From: DRPN01 sp964599235
GTDB lineage: Bacteria > Bacteroidota > Bacteroidia > Bacteroidales > VadinHA17
Length of the DNA stretch: 64,000 nucleotides
Assembly: GCA_964599235.1 (NCBI GenBank)
Contig: CAZRDX010000040.1
Span: forward strand, 108,719-172,718
Reading direction: 5' to 3'
Part shown: in pieces, positions 17,728-25,840 of the stretch
Layout: every line of letters starts with the position of its first letter
How positions within the stretch are numbered: position 1 is the first letter of the stretch
Notes under the pieces: generated by a model
Told to the model about the DNA's origin: nothing
The model's database searches: none
What the model saw: only the letters and a program-made list of their open reading frames with translations
Program-made: the position numbers and the translations under genes

Positions 17728-20196
17728 TCAGACCCCTTCCCTTTTCTGTCGAAGCAGCGTATCGTTGGTATAATCTTGCTGCACCTTGTGTCCCGGAAGA
17801 GGTACGATCCGTTCATGGATGGCATCGATGATCCAGGAGGGTTGCGGGAAGAAGAAATGCTCCAGTTCATGAGCCGGCGTGATCCAGTTGCGAGAGCCGA
17901 CGACGACAGGAGGTGCATCGAGGTCGTCGAAGGCCAGGTCGGCCACCGACTGGGCCATCTCTTTGAGGAAAGACCCTCGTTCGGTGGCGTCACCGGTCAC
18001 CAGCAAACGTCCCGTTTTCCGCACTGATTCCAGTACGAGGCTGTAGTCGAAGGGCACGAGACTGCGTGCATCGATCACCTCGGCCGACATGTTGTATTCC
18101 TCCTGCAGGATATCGGCCGCCTCGAGGGCTCGGTAGAGCGTAGCTCCGACGCTCAGGATGGTGATGTCTTTTCCTTTTCGTTTGATATCCGGCTGACCTA
18201 TGGGCACCTCGTAGTATCCTTCAGGCACCCCTCCTTCGTGGAAATATTCGCCGATATCGTATATGCGCTGGCTCTCGAAGAAGATGACGGGGTCGGTACC
18301 CTGCAGGGCGGCATTCATGAGCCCTTTTGCGTCGTAGGGGGTGGCGGGGAAGACCACCTTCAGGCCGGGGATGTGGGCCACCAGGGAGGTCCAGTCCTGG
18401 GAATGCTGTGCCCCGTATTTCGACCCTACCGAGACACGCAGCACCACCGGCATCTTGAGCACCTGTCCGCTCATGGCCTGCCATTTGGGCATCTGGTTGA
18501 ACACCTCATCGCCGGCACGTCCCAGGAAATCACAGTACATGATCTCCGGGATGACCCGTCCTCCGCACATGGCATATCCGATGGCTGTGCCCACGATGGC
18601 ACCTTCTGAGATGGAAGTATTGAACAGCCGGTGATAAGGCAGCGATTCGGTCAAGCCGCGGTATACGGCAAAGGCCCCGCCCCAGTCGCGGTTCTCCTCG
18701 CCGTAGGCGATGAGTGTGGGATCCTTGTAAAAACGGTCGATGATCGCCTCGAAGATGGCATCCCGGAGCTGGAAGGTCTTCACCTTGGAGAAAGGCTTGC
18801 CGTTCTTGTCGAGGCCGAAACGCTCCTTGCGTTTGAGTTGCTGGACCCGCGGGTTCTCTTCCAGGGGCATCAGCACTTCCGGCTCACGGTCTTCCATCTT
18901 TTCGACCGAGCCGTTGGAGAACATCAGATCGGCTATCTCATCAGGATGTTTGACGAGGTCCATGCGTGGCGACAGCTCACCGTCGACGGTCCAGCGAAGG
19001 ATGCGGACAAGCCTTTCGACGATGCTTTCCCGCAGGGCGGCCACTTCATCCTCGGTGGTGATACCGTTGGCCACAAGATCACGTTCGAAGGCCCTGAGCG
19101 AGTCCTGGGCCATCCAGGCTTCCAGCTCTTCTTTGGTGCGATAGGTGGAAGCATCGGAAGGAGAATGGCCGCTGTAACGGTAGGTGAGGGTATCGAGGAG
19201 GACAGGACCTTTTTTCTCCTCGAGGATCTTTTTCTTGCGGCGGAAAGCGTCGATGACGGCGAGCGGGTTGTAGCCGTCGACACGTTCGGCATGCATCATC
19301 TCGGGGTTGACACCTGCGCCCACACGGGCCAGGATGCCATAGCCCATCGTCTCACCTGAGGTCTGGCCGCCCATGCCGTATTGGTTGTTCATGAAGTTGA
19401 AGATGACCGGCAGTCCTCCCCGATAAGGTTCTTCCCACAGGGTCCTGAACTGGTCCATCGTGGCGAAGGTGATGCCTTCCCATACCGGCCCGCAACCCAT
19501 GGAAGCATCGCCGATGTTGACCACCACGATGCCGGGTTTGCGGTTGACCTTCTTGTAGAGGGCTGCTCCCACGCCGATATCGCCCGAGCCGCCCACGATG
19601 GCGTTGTTGGGATAGATGCCGAAAGGCGGGAAAAAGGCGTGCATCGAACCGCCCAGACCTTTGTTGAAGCCGGTCCTTTTTGCGAAGATCTCCGCCAGGG
19701 TACCGTACAACAGGAAGTCGAGGGCCAGGTCGAAAGTATGGTCATGCTCCTGCCGCTCCACCACACGGAGGGTCACACCGTCCATATACCCCTTCATGAT
19801 GTTCAGGAGTTTCTCCTCGTTCAGCTTGCGGATGGCCGACATTCCCTTGGCCAGGATCTCACCATGCGAACGGTGCGAACCGAAGATGTAATCGTCAGGG
19901 TCCAGCAGGAACGCCATCCCCACGGCCGCAGCCTCCTGACCTATGGAAAGATGGGCAGGACCCGGGTGGTTGTACCGGATGCCGTGGTATTCATTGGTGG
20001 TCTTGATCTTGTTGAGCATGGTCTCGAACTCACGGATGACCACCATGTCGCGGTAGATCTCCATGAGCTCCTCCCTGGTATAGTTCTCCTTTTCTTCTGC
20101 CAGTGTTTTCTGGTATTGGTTGATCGGGATCTCCCCAAAGGTGATCTTTCCGGGTTTTCTGACCTTTTGGGGGTCGATGAAAAGCTGTTTAGGCAT
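17728..20196 (-). CDS. 2-oxo acid dehydrogenase E1, alpha and beta subunits fused
   Basis: 822 residues with E1-alpha first (about 40-400; GSHRSHGEILAKG and the thiamine-diphosphate/Mg region NIGDASMGCGPVWEG) and E1-beta second (about 475-815; GEENRDWGGAFAVYRGL, NTSISEGAIVGTAIGYA, HSQDWTSLVAHIPGLKVV). E1 decarboxylates a 2-oxo acid and passes the acyl group to E2 lipoyl arms. Many bacteria encode alpha and beta separately; fusion also occurs in some Bacteroidetes. Sequence resembles branched-chain/acetoin types rather than pyruvate AceE. It lies 23 bp after the E2 gene. No E3 gene is in the window, so lipoamide dehydrogenase must come from elsewhere. Substrate unknown. Confidence 0.94.
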   Translation of the reverse strand: MPKQLFIDPQKVRKPGKITFGEIPINQYQKTLAEEKENYTREELMEIYRDMVVIREFETMLNKIKTTNEYHGIRYNHPGPAHLSIGQEAAAVGMAFLLDPDDYIFGSHRSHGEILAKGMSAIRKLNEEKLLNIMKGYMDGVTLRVVERQEHDHTFDLALDFLLYGTLAEIFAKRTGFNKGLGGSMHAFFPPFGIYPNNAIVGGSGDIGVGAALYKKVNRKPGIVVVNIGDASMGCGPVWEGITFATMDQFRTLWEEPYRGGLPVIFNFMNNQYGMGGQTSGETMGYGILARVGAGVNPEMMHAERVDGYNPLAVIDAFRRKKKILEEKKGPVLLDTLTYRYSGHSPSDASTYRTKEELEAWMAQDSLRAFERDLVANGITTEDEVAALRESIVERLVRILRWTVDGELSPRMDLVKHPDEIADLMFSNGSVEKMEDREPEVLMPLEENPRVQQLKRKERFGLDKNGKPFSKVKTFQLRDAIFEAIIDRFYKDPTLIAYGEENRDWGGAFAVYRGLTESLPYHRLFNTSISEGAIVGTAIGYAMCGGRVIPEIMYCDFLGRAGDEVFNQMPKWQAMSGQVLKMPVVLRVSVGSKYGAQHSQDWTSLVAHIPGLKVVFPATPYDAKGLMNAALQGTDPVIFFESQRIYDIGEYFHEGGVPEGYYEVPIGQPDIKRKGKDITILSVGATLYRALEAADILQEEYNMSAEVIDARSLVPFDYSLVLESVRKTGRLLVTGDATERGSFLKEMAQSVADLAFDDLDAPPVVVGSRNWITPAHELEHFFFPQPSWIIDAIHERIVPLPGHKVQQDYTNDTLLRQKREGV

Positions 20197-20219
20197 GGCT
20201 TTCAGTATTTTTGATGTTC

Positions 20220-21617
20220 TTATTCGTTTTCAGGGAATTCGATACCAGGATCAAATTCGGCGATCTCCCGGCAGAGGGTCTGGAGGAAGCGGGAGGCGGG
20301 GGCGCCGTCGACGGCCCGGTGATCGTAGGTAAGAGACAGCCCGAGACGCGGGAGGAATGCCACCGACCCGTCTTCCATCTGCCAGGGTCGCAGGGTGATG
20401 GTATTGACCCCAAGGATACCGATCTGGGGGATATTAAGCACGGGAGTGAAATATTCGATGCCGAAAGCGCCGAGGTTGGAGACGGTGAAAGAAGCACTTT
20501 CGGCCGCCAGGAGGTCGGGGCTGATGTTGCCGTTGTGGCAGGCTGTGGCCAGCTCTTTCATGCGCAGGCTGAGCCCTTCCAGCGTGAGCAGGTTGGCTTC
20601 GCGCACCACGGGGACCATCAGGCCCCGTTCGGTATCCACCGCAAAGCCAAGATGCACGTTCCTGAAAAGACGCACCCTGTCTTCCAGGAAGTGACCGTTC
20701 ATTTCAGGGTGTTTCATCAGGGCCTTCACCACCGCATAGCTGATCATGTCGTTGAGTGTAATATCGGGCAGCCGTCCGGCCCGTGCCAGGGGTTTCACTT
20801 TCTTTCTCAGGGCCATCAGTCTGCGTGCATCGGCACTGGTATGATGGGTAAGCTGGGCGGAGTTCTGCAGCGAGCGGTACATGCCGTCGGCAATAAGACG
20901 GCGCATTCGGGAAAGGGGTTCGTCACGATATTCTTCGTCGCCGCGGGAAAACGCTGCGGCAGAAGGCTCTACCAGGTCAGCCGCCGTGATACGTTCATGT
21001 CGTGCCACCTTGTCCGGCGGAGGAACGAGGTGTTCTTTTTTCATCTTTTCACGTGCCAGGGGAGTCATGCGCGGGCTGTGTTCGAGTGACTGCAGCACGT
21101 CCCTTTCGATGATCCTGCCTCCCGGGCCTGTTCCGGTCAGGTCGTGCAGGTCGACACCTTCAGCTTCGGCCCGGCGCCGGGCCCGCGGCGAAGCTTTCAG
21201 TAAACCTTTCCCGCCGGCGGGTGCTGCGGCAGGAGGAACATGCGTCACCTGTTCCTCGCCGGCTTGCTCTTGCTCATCTTTTTCCTTCCCGGTCTCCGCG
21301 GTCGGCGAAGGTTCCCCGCCGGCAGGAGTTTCATCTTTGTTCCTTGCCCCTTCCTTGATGAGAGCGGAGATATCCTCACCTTTTTCACCGATCACGGCCA
21401 CTGTCTGCAATACCGGCACCTCATCACCTTCCTCGAAAAGCCGTGCCAGCAGGATGCCCGACACTTTGGCTTCCTCGTCGAACGCGGCCTTGTCGGTCTC
21501 ATAGGAGAACAGCAGATCACCCTCTTCGACCCTCTCTCCTACCTCTTTGTGCCACTTGGTGATCACACAGGTCTCCACGCTTTGCCCCTGACGGGGCATG
21601 ATCACTGCTTCAGCCAT
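20220..21617 (-). CDS. 2-oxo acid dehydrogenase E2 (dihydrolipoamide acyltransferase)
   Basis: 465 residues. An N-terminal lipoyl domain carries Lys43 in the motif ETDKA. It is followed by a Glu/Pro/Ala-rich linker, a peripheral subunit-binding domain (KASPRARRRAEAEGVDL), a second linker and a catalytic domain ending with the active-site DHRAVDG (His433, Asp437). It is the core of the complex fed by the fused E1. I start at 21617 (MAEAVIMPRQGQ), which has AAAGGA upstream; the frame is open further, but that would run through the promoter. First gene of the operon. Confidence 0.94.
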   Translation of the reverse strand: MAEAVIMPRQGQSVETCVITKWHKEVGERVEEGDLLFSYETDKAAFDEEAKVSGILLARLFEEGDEVPVLQTVAVIGEKGEDISALIKEGARNKDETPAGGEPSPTAETGKEKDEQEQAGEEQVTHVPPAAAPAGGKGLLKASPRARRRAEAEGVDLHDLTGTGPGGRIIERDVLQSLEHSPRMTPLAREKMKKEHLVPPPDKVARHERITAADLVEPSAAAFSRGDEEYRDEPLSRMRRLIADGMYRSLQNSAQLTHHTSADARRLMALRKKVKPLARAGRLPDITLNDMISYAVVKALMKHPEMNGHFLEDRVRLFRNVHLGFAVDTERGLMVPVVREANLLTLEGLSLRMKELATACHNGNISPDLLAAESASFTVSNLGAFGIEYFTPVLNIPQIGILGVNTITLRPWQMEDGSVAFLPRLGLSLTYDHRAVDGAPASRFLQTLCREIAEFDPGIEFPENE

Positions 21618-21635
21618 TTCAGATCCTTTTTGGTG

Positions 21636-21666
21636 CAAATATAGGAAAGTCAACTTGTAAATACAA
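21636..21666 (-). promoter_or_regulatory. Promoter of the seven-gene E2-E1-HAD-HAD-PHP-SDR-MDR operon
   Basis: On the minus strand, TTG at 21666-21664 and TATATTTG at 21643-21636 are separated by 20 bp, as in Bacteroidetes housekeeping promoters. The -7 element ends 18 nt before the E2 start codon. Confidence 0.55.
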
Positions 21667-21669
21667 GTT
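21652..21669. promoter_or_regulatory. Probable GntR/HutC operator palindrome
   Basis: AACTTGTA, two As, TACAAGTT: a perfect 8-2-8 inverted repeat. Its core TTGTA-n2-TACAA resembles HutC/FadR-type GntR operators. It covers the -33 element and most of the spacer of the operon promoter, so a bound dimer should block RNA polymerase. The divergent gene encodes a HutC-type GntR protein. Confidence 0.6.
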
Positions 21670-21764
21670 AACAACAAGAAAGATCTTAAAAAACAGATAT
21701 TATCCTCAATATCAATACACAAAAACAAGCTTCACACTCCATTCACACATTTAGATCATACAAT

Positions 21765-21776
21765 ATGTTTATACAT
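21765..21776. promoter_or_regulatory. Second, weaker GntR-like site
   Basis: ATGTTTATACAT shares TGT-n2-ATACA with the strong palindrome at 21652 and has ATGT/ACAT arms. It lies about 30 bp upstream of the presumed -7 element of the regulator gene, suiting autoregulation. One-site resemblance only. Confidence 0.35.
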
Positions 21777-21803
21777 CTTTATGGCTTTGTCCAAAAAAAT
21801 ACC

Positions 21804-21811
21804 TATTTTTG
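21804..21811 (+). promoter_or_regulatory. Possible -7 element of the GntR gene
   Basis: TATTTTTG fits TAnnTTTG and ends 21 nt before the chosen start codon at 21833. No TTTG at the usual -33 distance is clear. Confidence 0.4.
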
Positions 21812-21832
21812 CAGGGAAAGACGGAGATGCTG

Positions 21833-22579
21833 ATGGTTCAGGAAAAGAGAGGCAGCGGAGAGATGGAGGGGGATTCCGGATTGCCGCAGTACCGGCGGCT
21901 GTATGAGATCCTTCGTCGTCATATATTGACGGGCATTTACAGAGAAGGGGATCTGTTACCTTCCGAGAATGAGCTGTGCACCACCTATGGACTGACGCGG
22001 CCAACGGTCCGGCATGCTCTGGACCTGCTTGTCAAGGAAGGGCTGATCAAGAAACAGAAGGGCAAAGGGAGCATCGTGCATCCCATGCGGAAAGGGATAG
22101 GCATCCTTTCGGTTGCGGGCACCACCCGTGCACTGGGGGATCAGAATCTGGAGACGCGGATCATCACAGGTCCGGAGATAAGGCGCTGGCCGGAGGATTT
22201 TTTCTTCTCCCTTCCGGAGCATATCCGCGAATCAGGCTATATTCACATGGAGCGACTTCGACTGGTGGAAGGGAAACCTCTTTTTTACGACATCACCTAC
22301 CTGCCGAACATCAACCTGCCGCGTTTCACAAGCCGGACTTTTGAAAACCGGTCGTTGTTCGACACCCTTCGGCGTTATTATCAGATCGAGGTGACAGGCG
22401 GGGAGCAGCGTTTGTGGGCCATTCCTGCCTCGGACGAGATCGCCCGTTTTCTCGGAATGGCTCCCGGTGAGCCGGTGCTTCACCTGGAGCGCAAGATCGA
22501 CACCAACCGTGTGGGATACAGTTTCTATTCCTCGCTGTATTGCAACACCTCCGAACATGCCCTGTTTGGCCGGTTCTGA
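21833..22579 (+). CDS. GntR-family (HutC subfamily) transcriptional regulator
   Basis: 248 residues. A winged helix-turn-helix occupies about residues 17-82 (LYEILRRHILTGIYREGDLLPSEN-like GntR signature, then LTRPTVRHALDLL). The C-terminal 150 residues form a UTRA ligand-binding domain. HutC-type regulators usually repress adjacent catabolic operons and are released by a pathway metabolite. It is divergent from the seven-gene operon, with a palindrome between them. I chose 21833 because GGAG lies 6 nt upstream; ATG at 21827 is also possible. Confidence 0.92.
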   Translation: MVQEKRGSGEMEGDSGLPQYRRLYEILRRHILTGIYREGDLLPSENELCTTYGLTRPTVRHALDLLVKEGLIKKQKGKGSIVHPMRKGIGILSVAGTTRALGDQNLETRIITGPEIRRWPEDFFFSLPEHIRESGYIHMERLRLVEGKPLFYDITYLPNINLPRFTSRTFENRSLFDTLRRYYQIEVTGGEQRLWAIPASDEIARFLGMAPGEPVLHLERKIDTNRVGYSFYSSLYCNTSEHALFGRF

Positions 22580-22648
22580 ATCGCTTTCCGCATTCACCAT
22601 TTTTTCCTATTTTTACAAGGTCAACCATCATTATCGTTTCAGGGGAAC

Positions 22649-24829
22649 ATGTCACGAAGGGCCCTTTTTCTTTTTATTCTCAGCATTCTTCCCTTTTTGT
22701 CCCATCCGATATCAGCCCAAAAAAGGAAGGAGGGGGACCTGCCGCGGGTAGGGCTGGTCCTCAGTGGCGGAGGAGCGAAGGGTTTTGCTCATCTGGGTGT
22801 CATCAAGGTTCTGGAGGAGGAAGGGATCCCCATCGACTACATCGGGGGCACCAGCATGGGGTCCATCGTAGGGGGACTAATGGCGGCAGGGCTGTCCGTC
22901 GACAGCATCATCGCCATCGTAAAACGGCAGGACTGGACCTATCTCCTTTCCGATGCCATCCGCAGGGAGGATCTTTCCGTGCTGGAACAGCACGACCGCG
23001 ACCGTTTCATTCTTGCCCTGCCCCTTACGCGGAAGGGTATTCAACTTCCGGAAGGGATCATCCGCGGCCAGCATATTGAGAACCTTTTTCATGCGCTCAA
23101 TGCACCAGTGTATGATATCAACGATTTCTACAAACTCCCTATCCCCTATCTGTGTGTTGCCCTGGACATTGACAACAACCGGGAGAAAGTGTTCCACAGC
23201 GGGGATCTTTCCGATGCCATGCGAGCCAGCATGTCGATCCCGACCGCCTTCGAACCGATGGTCATCGACGGGATACGGTACGTCGACGGAGGGCTGGTGG
23301 ACAACTTTCCCGTACAGCATGTAAAAGACATGGGGGCCGACATCATCATCGGCGTGGACGTGGGGCATACGAAAGAGGGTGAGAACAAGAAAAAAGACAT
23401 GATCTCGGTGATGGAGGATGCTGTCTTCTATTACTCCAGCATTGTCCGTGAGCAGAGCCTCAAGATGGTGGACATCTACATCAATCCCGATCTGCATGGG
23501 CTAGGTGTTTCGAGCTTTACGGAGGCGGATTCTCTGATCCAATACGGGGAGGTGGCAGCGCGTGAAGCATTGCCAGAAATACGCAGACTTGCAGACTCCC
23601 TTCACCGTCTGGGCCGTTACCCCTCCCCCGTAAAAGCGCCTAAAAGGGATTCTCTTTTTATCAAGAGTATCCGTCTTACCGGACTGGAACGTATCCCCAT
23701 CAAGCTGATCGACGGACTCATCTCTTACAGGGTCCTTACCTGGGTGACCCCCGAAGAGATACGGCAATCGGCCGAGAACTTCTATGCCACGAACTATTTT
23801 GAGAAGGTAGTATTCGATCTTGAGCCTGATGGCGACGGGGTGCGTGTCAACTACCGTTTCCGCGAGAAAAAGGACGGCCTTATGAATGTGGGACTATATT
23901 ACGACACAGACTACAAGACGGTCATCTCGCTCAATGCCACTTTCCTCAACCAACTGATCAAGGGTACGAAGCTGTCCGCCAGCGTGAACATCGGCAAGAA
24001 CCCCGGTGCCGACATCTACTATTTCATAGACAAAGGGCGTATCCTTTCCCCCGGCATGCAGCTGAAGGCCCATGTACTGGAGGCCTATGAATATGATGAC
24101 ACGCGGCACCGCACAGCCAGTTACAAATATTTCATGAACTACGTAGATGTGTTCCTTCAGTCGCGTTTTACGAACCGCTGGGTGTTCCGTGTCGGGGGGG
24201 AACTGAACCATACCTCGATCTCTTCCAAGGTTTCGGAGATCAATTTCGGTAATATCCGTGACAACTTTTACGGAGGTTACCTGGAATTACTGTTTGATTC
24301 CAGGGACAGGCTGGTGCTTCCCACCCGGGGTGCCTATTTTCATGGTACTGCCCGTTATTTCAGCAATCCCAACTACCATCCCGTCGGTTATCTGGCTGCC
24401 GACTACGAGCACGCCCATCCCGCAGGCAAGAAGGTATCCATGGTCCACAAGCTGTTCACCGGGATCGTGGCCGGTGACACCATCCCCTATCAATATGTCT
24501 TCTGGTTCGGTGGACAAACTCATTCCACCAATTTCGGCAACGTTCCGTTCTCCGGATACAAGTTCCTGGAAACGGGTGGCGAATCGATCGCATTCTATCA
24601 CCTGGACATTCAGTACAATCTGGTCAAAAACCTTTACGTCGGGATAGACGGCAATGTAGGGGTCTATTCGGAGAACATGGCCGACATTTTCCGTAATTTC
24701 AAGATGATCTCGGGTATGGGAGCAAGCAGTACGATCGTGACCAGGATCGGTCCTTTACGGGCTCACCTCTCCTGGTCGCCGGAAAAGAAGGGAGTGGTTG
24801 GTTATTTCCAACTGGGATATACCTTCTGA
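22649..24829 (+). CDS. Patatin-like phospholipase fused to Omp85 barrel (type Vd secretion-like)
   Basis: 726 residues. Signal peptide to about 24, patatin domain with oxyanion motif SGGGAKGFAHLG (39-50), nucleophile Ser69 in GTSMG and catalytic Asp213 in DGG. A POTRA-like module follows at about 335-400 (SLFIKSIRLTGLERI to NYFEKVVFDLEPD), and a C-terminal surface-antigen (BamA/FhaC-type) barrel of about 320 residues. This is the layout of PlpD-type proteins, in which the barrel may display or release a lipase. No downstream partner gene is close. In Bacteroidetes, homologues may stay surface-exposed; cleavage is not predictable here. Confidence 0.93.
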   Translation: MSRRALFLFILSILPFLSHPISAQKRKEGDLPRVGLVLSGGGAKGFAHLGVIKVLEEEGIPIDYIGGTSMGSIVGGLMAAGLSVDSIIAIVKRQDWTYLLSDAIRREDLSVLEQHDRDRFILALPLTRKGIQLPEGIIRGQHIENLFHALNAPVYDINDFYKLPIPYLCVALDIDNNREKVFHSGDLSDAMRASMSIPTAFEPMVIDGIRYVDGGLVDNFPVQHVKDMGADIIIGVDVGHTKEGENKKKDMISVMEDAVFYYSSIVREQSLKMVDIYINPDLHGLGVSSFTEADSLIQYGEVAAREALPEIRRLADSLHRLGRYPSPVKAPKRDSLFIKSIRLTGLERIPIKLIDGLISYRVLTWVTPEEIRQSAENFYATNYFEKVVFDLEPDGDGVRVNYRFREKKDGLMNVGLYYDTDYKTVISLNATFLNQLIKGTKLSASVNIGKNPGADIYYFIDKGRILSPGMQLKAHVLEAYEYDDTRHRTASYKYFMNYVDVFLQSRFTNRWVFRVGGELNHTSISSKVSEINFGNIRDNFYGGYLELLFDSRDRLVLPTRGAYFHGTARYFSNPNYHPVGYLAADYEHAHPAGKKVSMVHKLFTGIVAGDTIPYQYVFWFGGQTHSTNFGNVPFSGYKFLETGGESIAFYHLDIQYNLVKNLYVGIDGNVGVYSENMADIFRNFKMISGMGASSTIVTRIGPLRAHLSWSPEKKGVVGYFQLGYTF

Positions 24830-24964
24830 AAGTATGTTTATCAACATATCCGTCCGTTCTCCTCGGATCATTATTTCCTGACGAACTGCAACTTATATGG
24901 TTGATGGATTGAACAGTTCTGAACCATGGTAAAAATTACGGGTCTCACAAGGAAATATATTTTC

Positions 24965-24972
24965 TATTTTTG
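24965..24972 (+). promoter_or_regulatory. Possible -7 element of nfnAB
   Basis: TATTTTTG fits TAnnTTTG and ends 39 nt before the nfnA start codon. No clear -33 TTTG. Confidence 0.4.
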
Positions 24973-25011
24973 CCCCCTGTAAATTTTGTCAGTACAAATA
25001 GCTCATCGGGA

Positions 25012-25839
25012 ATGAACAAGATCGTAGAAAAAGAGTTCTTTTCGGAGAATGTCTGCAAAATGGTGATCGAGGCACCGGAGATCGCTGTTTCGCGTAAGCC
25101 GGGCAATTTCGTCATTGTAAGGCTGGATGAGAAAGGGGAACGGATCCCATTGACCATAGCCGCTGCGGACGAGAAGCGGGGGACGATCACGCTGGTGATC
25201 CAGCGGGTCGGAGTAACGACGGCCAAAATGCTGGCCATGGAACCCGGCGACACGATCCTGGACGTAGCAGGACCACTGGGACGTCCCACCCACATTGAAA
25301 AAGTAGGAACGGTCCTTTGTGCCGGGGGCGGGGTAGGCATTGCCCCCCTGCTGCCCATTGCCGAGGGGTTCAAGGCTGCCGGAAACAAGGTGGTCTCGGT
25401 GCTGGCCGCACGTTCGAAAGACCTCATCATTCTGGAGAAGGAGATGCGGGCCTGTTCCGACGAGGTGATCGTCATGACCGATGACGGCTCCTACGGCAAG
25501 AAAGGCCTGGTAACCGAAGGGATGGAAGAGGTGTTGCAAAGGGAACAGGTGGATCTTTCGGTGGTGATCGGGCCGGCCGTGATGATGAAGTACGCGGCTC
25601 TGACGACAAAAAAATACAATGTGAAGACGTATGCGAGCCTGAACACCATCATGGTCGACGGTACGGGGATGTGCGGAGCGTGCCGCGTGACGGTGGGCGG
25701 AAAGACCCGTTTCGTCTGCATCGACGGTCCCGAGTTTGATGCCCATGAGGTCGATTTCGATGAGATGATCCAGCGTCTGGGTGCTTTCAGGGAACAGGAA
25801 CAGGAAGCTTATGAGCGCTATTTAAAAACCGTCAGCTGA
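25012..25839 (+). CDS. nfnA: NfnA-like FAD/[2Fe-2S] oxidoreductase subunit
   Basis: 275 residues of the ferredoxin-NADP reductase-like/PyrK group. It has an FAD-binding segment with IPLTIAAADE, the NAD motif LCAGGGVGIAPLLPIAEG, and a C-terminal iron-sulfur motif GMCGACRVTVGGKTRFVC followed by DGPEFDAHEVDFD. That combination is typical of the small subunit of NADH-dependent ferredoxin:NADP oxidoreductase (Nfn), also annotated sulfide dehydrogenase beta. The stop codon is directly followed by the large subunit gene. Start 25012 gives MNKIVEKEFFS, the usual beginning. Confidence 0.87.
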   Translation: MNKIVEKEFFSENVCKMVIEAPEIAVSRKPGNFVIVRLDEKGERIPLTIAAADEKRGTITLVIQRVGVTTAKMLAMEPGDTILDVAGPLGRPTHIEKVGTVLCAGGGVGIAPLLPIAEGFKAAGNKVVSVLAARSKDLIILEKEMRACSDEVIVMTDDGSYGKKGLVTEGMEEVLQREQVDLSVVIGPAVMMKYAALTTKKYNVKTYASLNTIMVDGTGMCGACRVTVGGKTRFVCIDGPEFDAHEVDFDEMIQRLGAFREQEQEAYERYLKTVS

Positions 25840-25840
25840 A

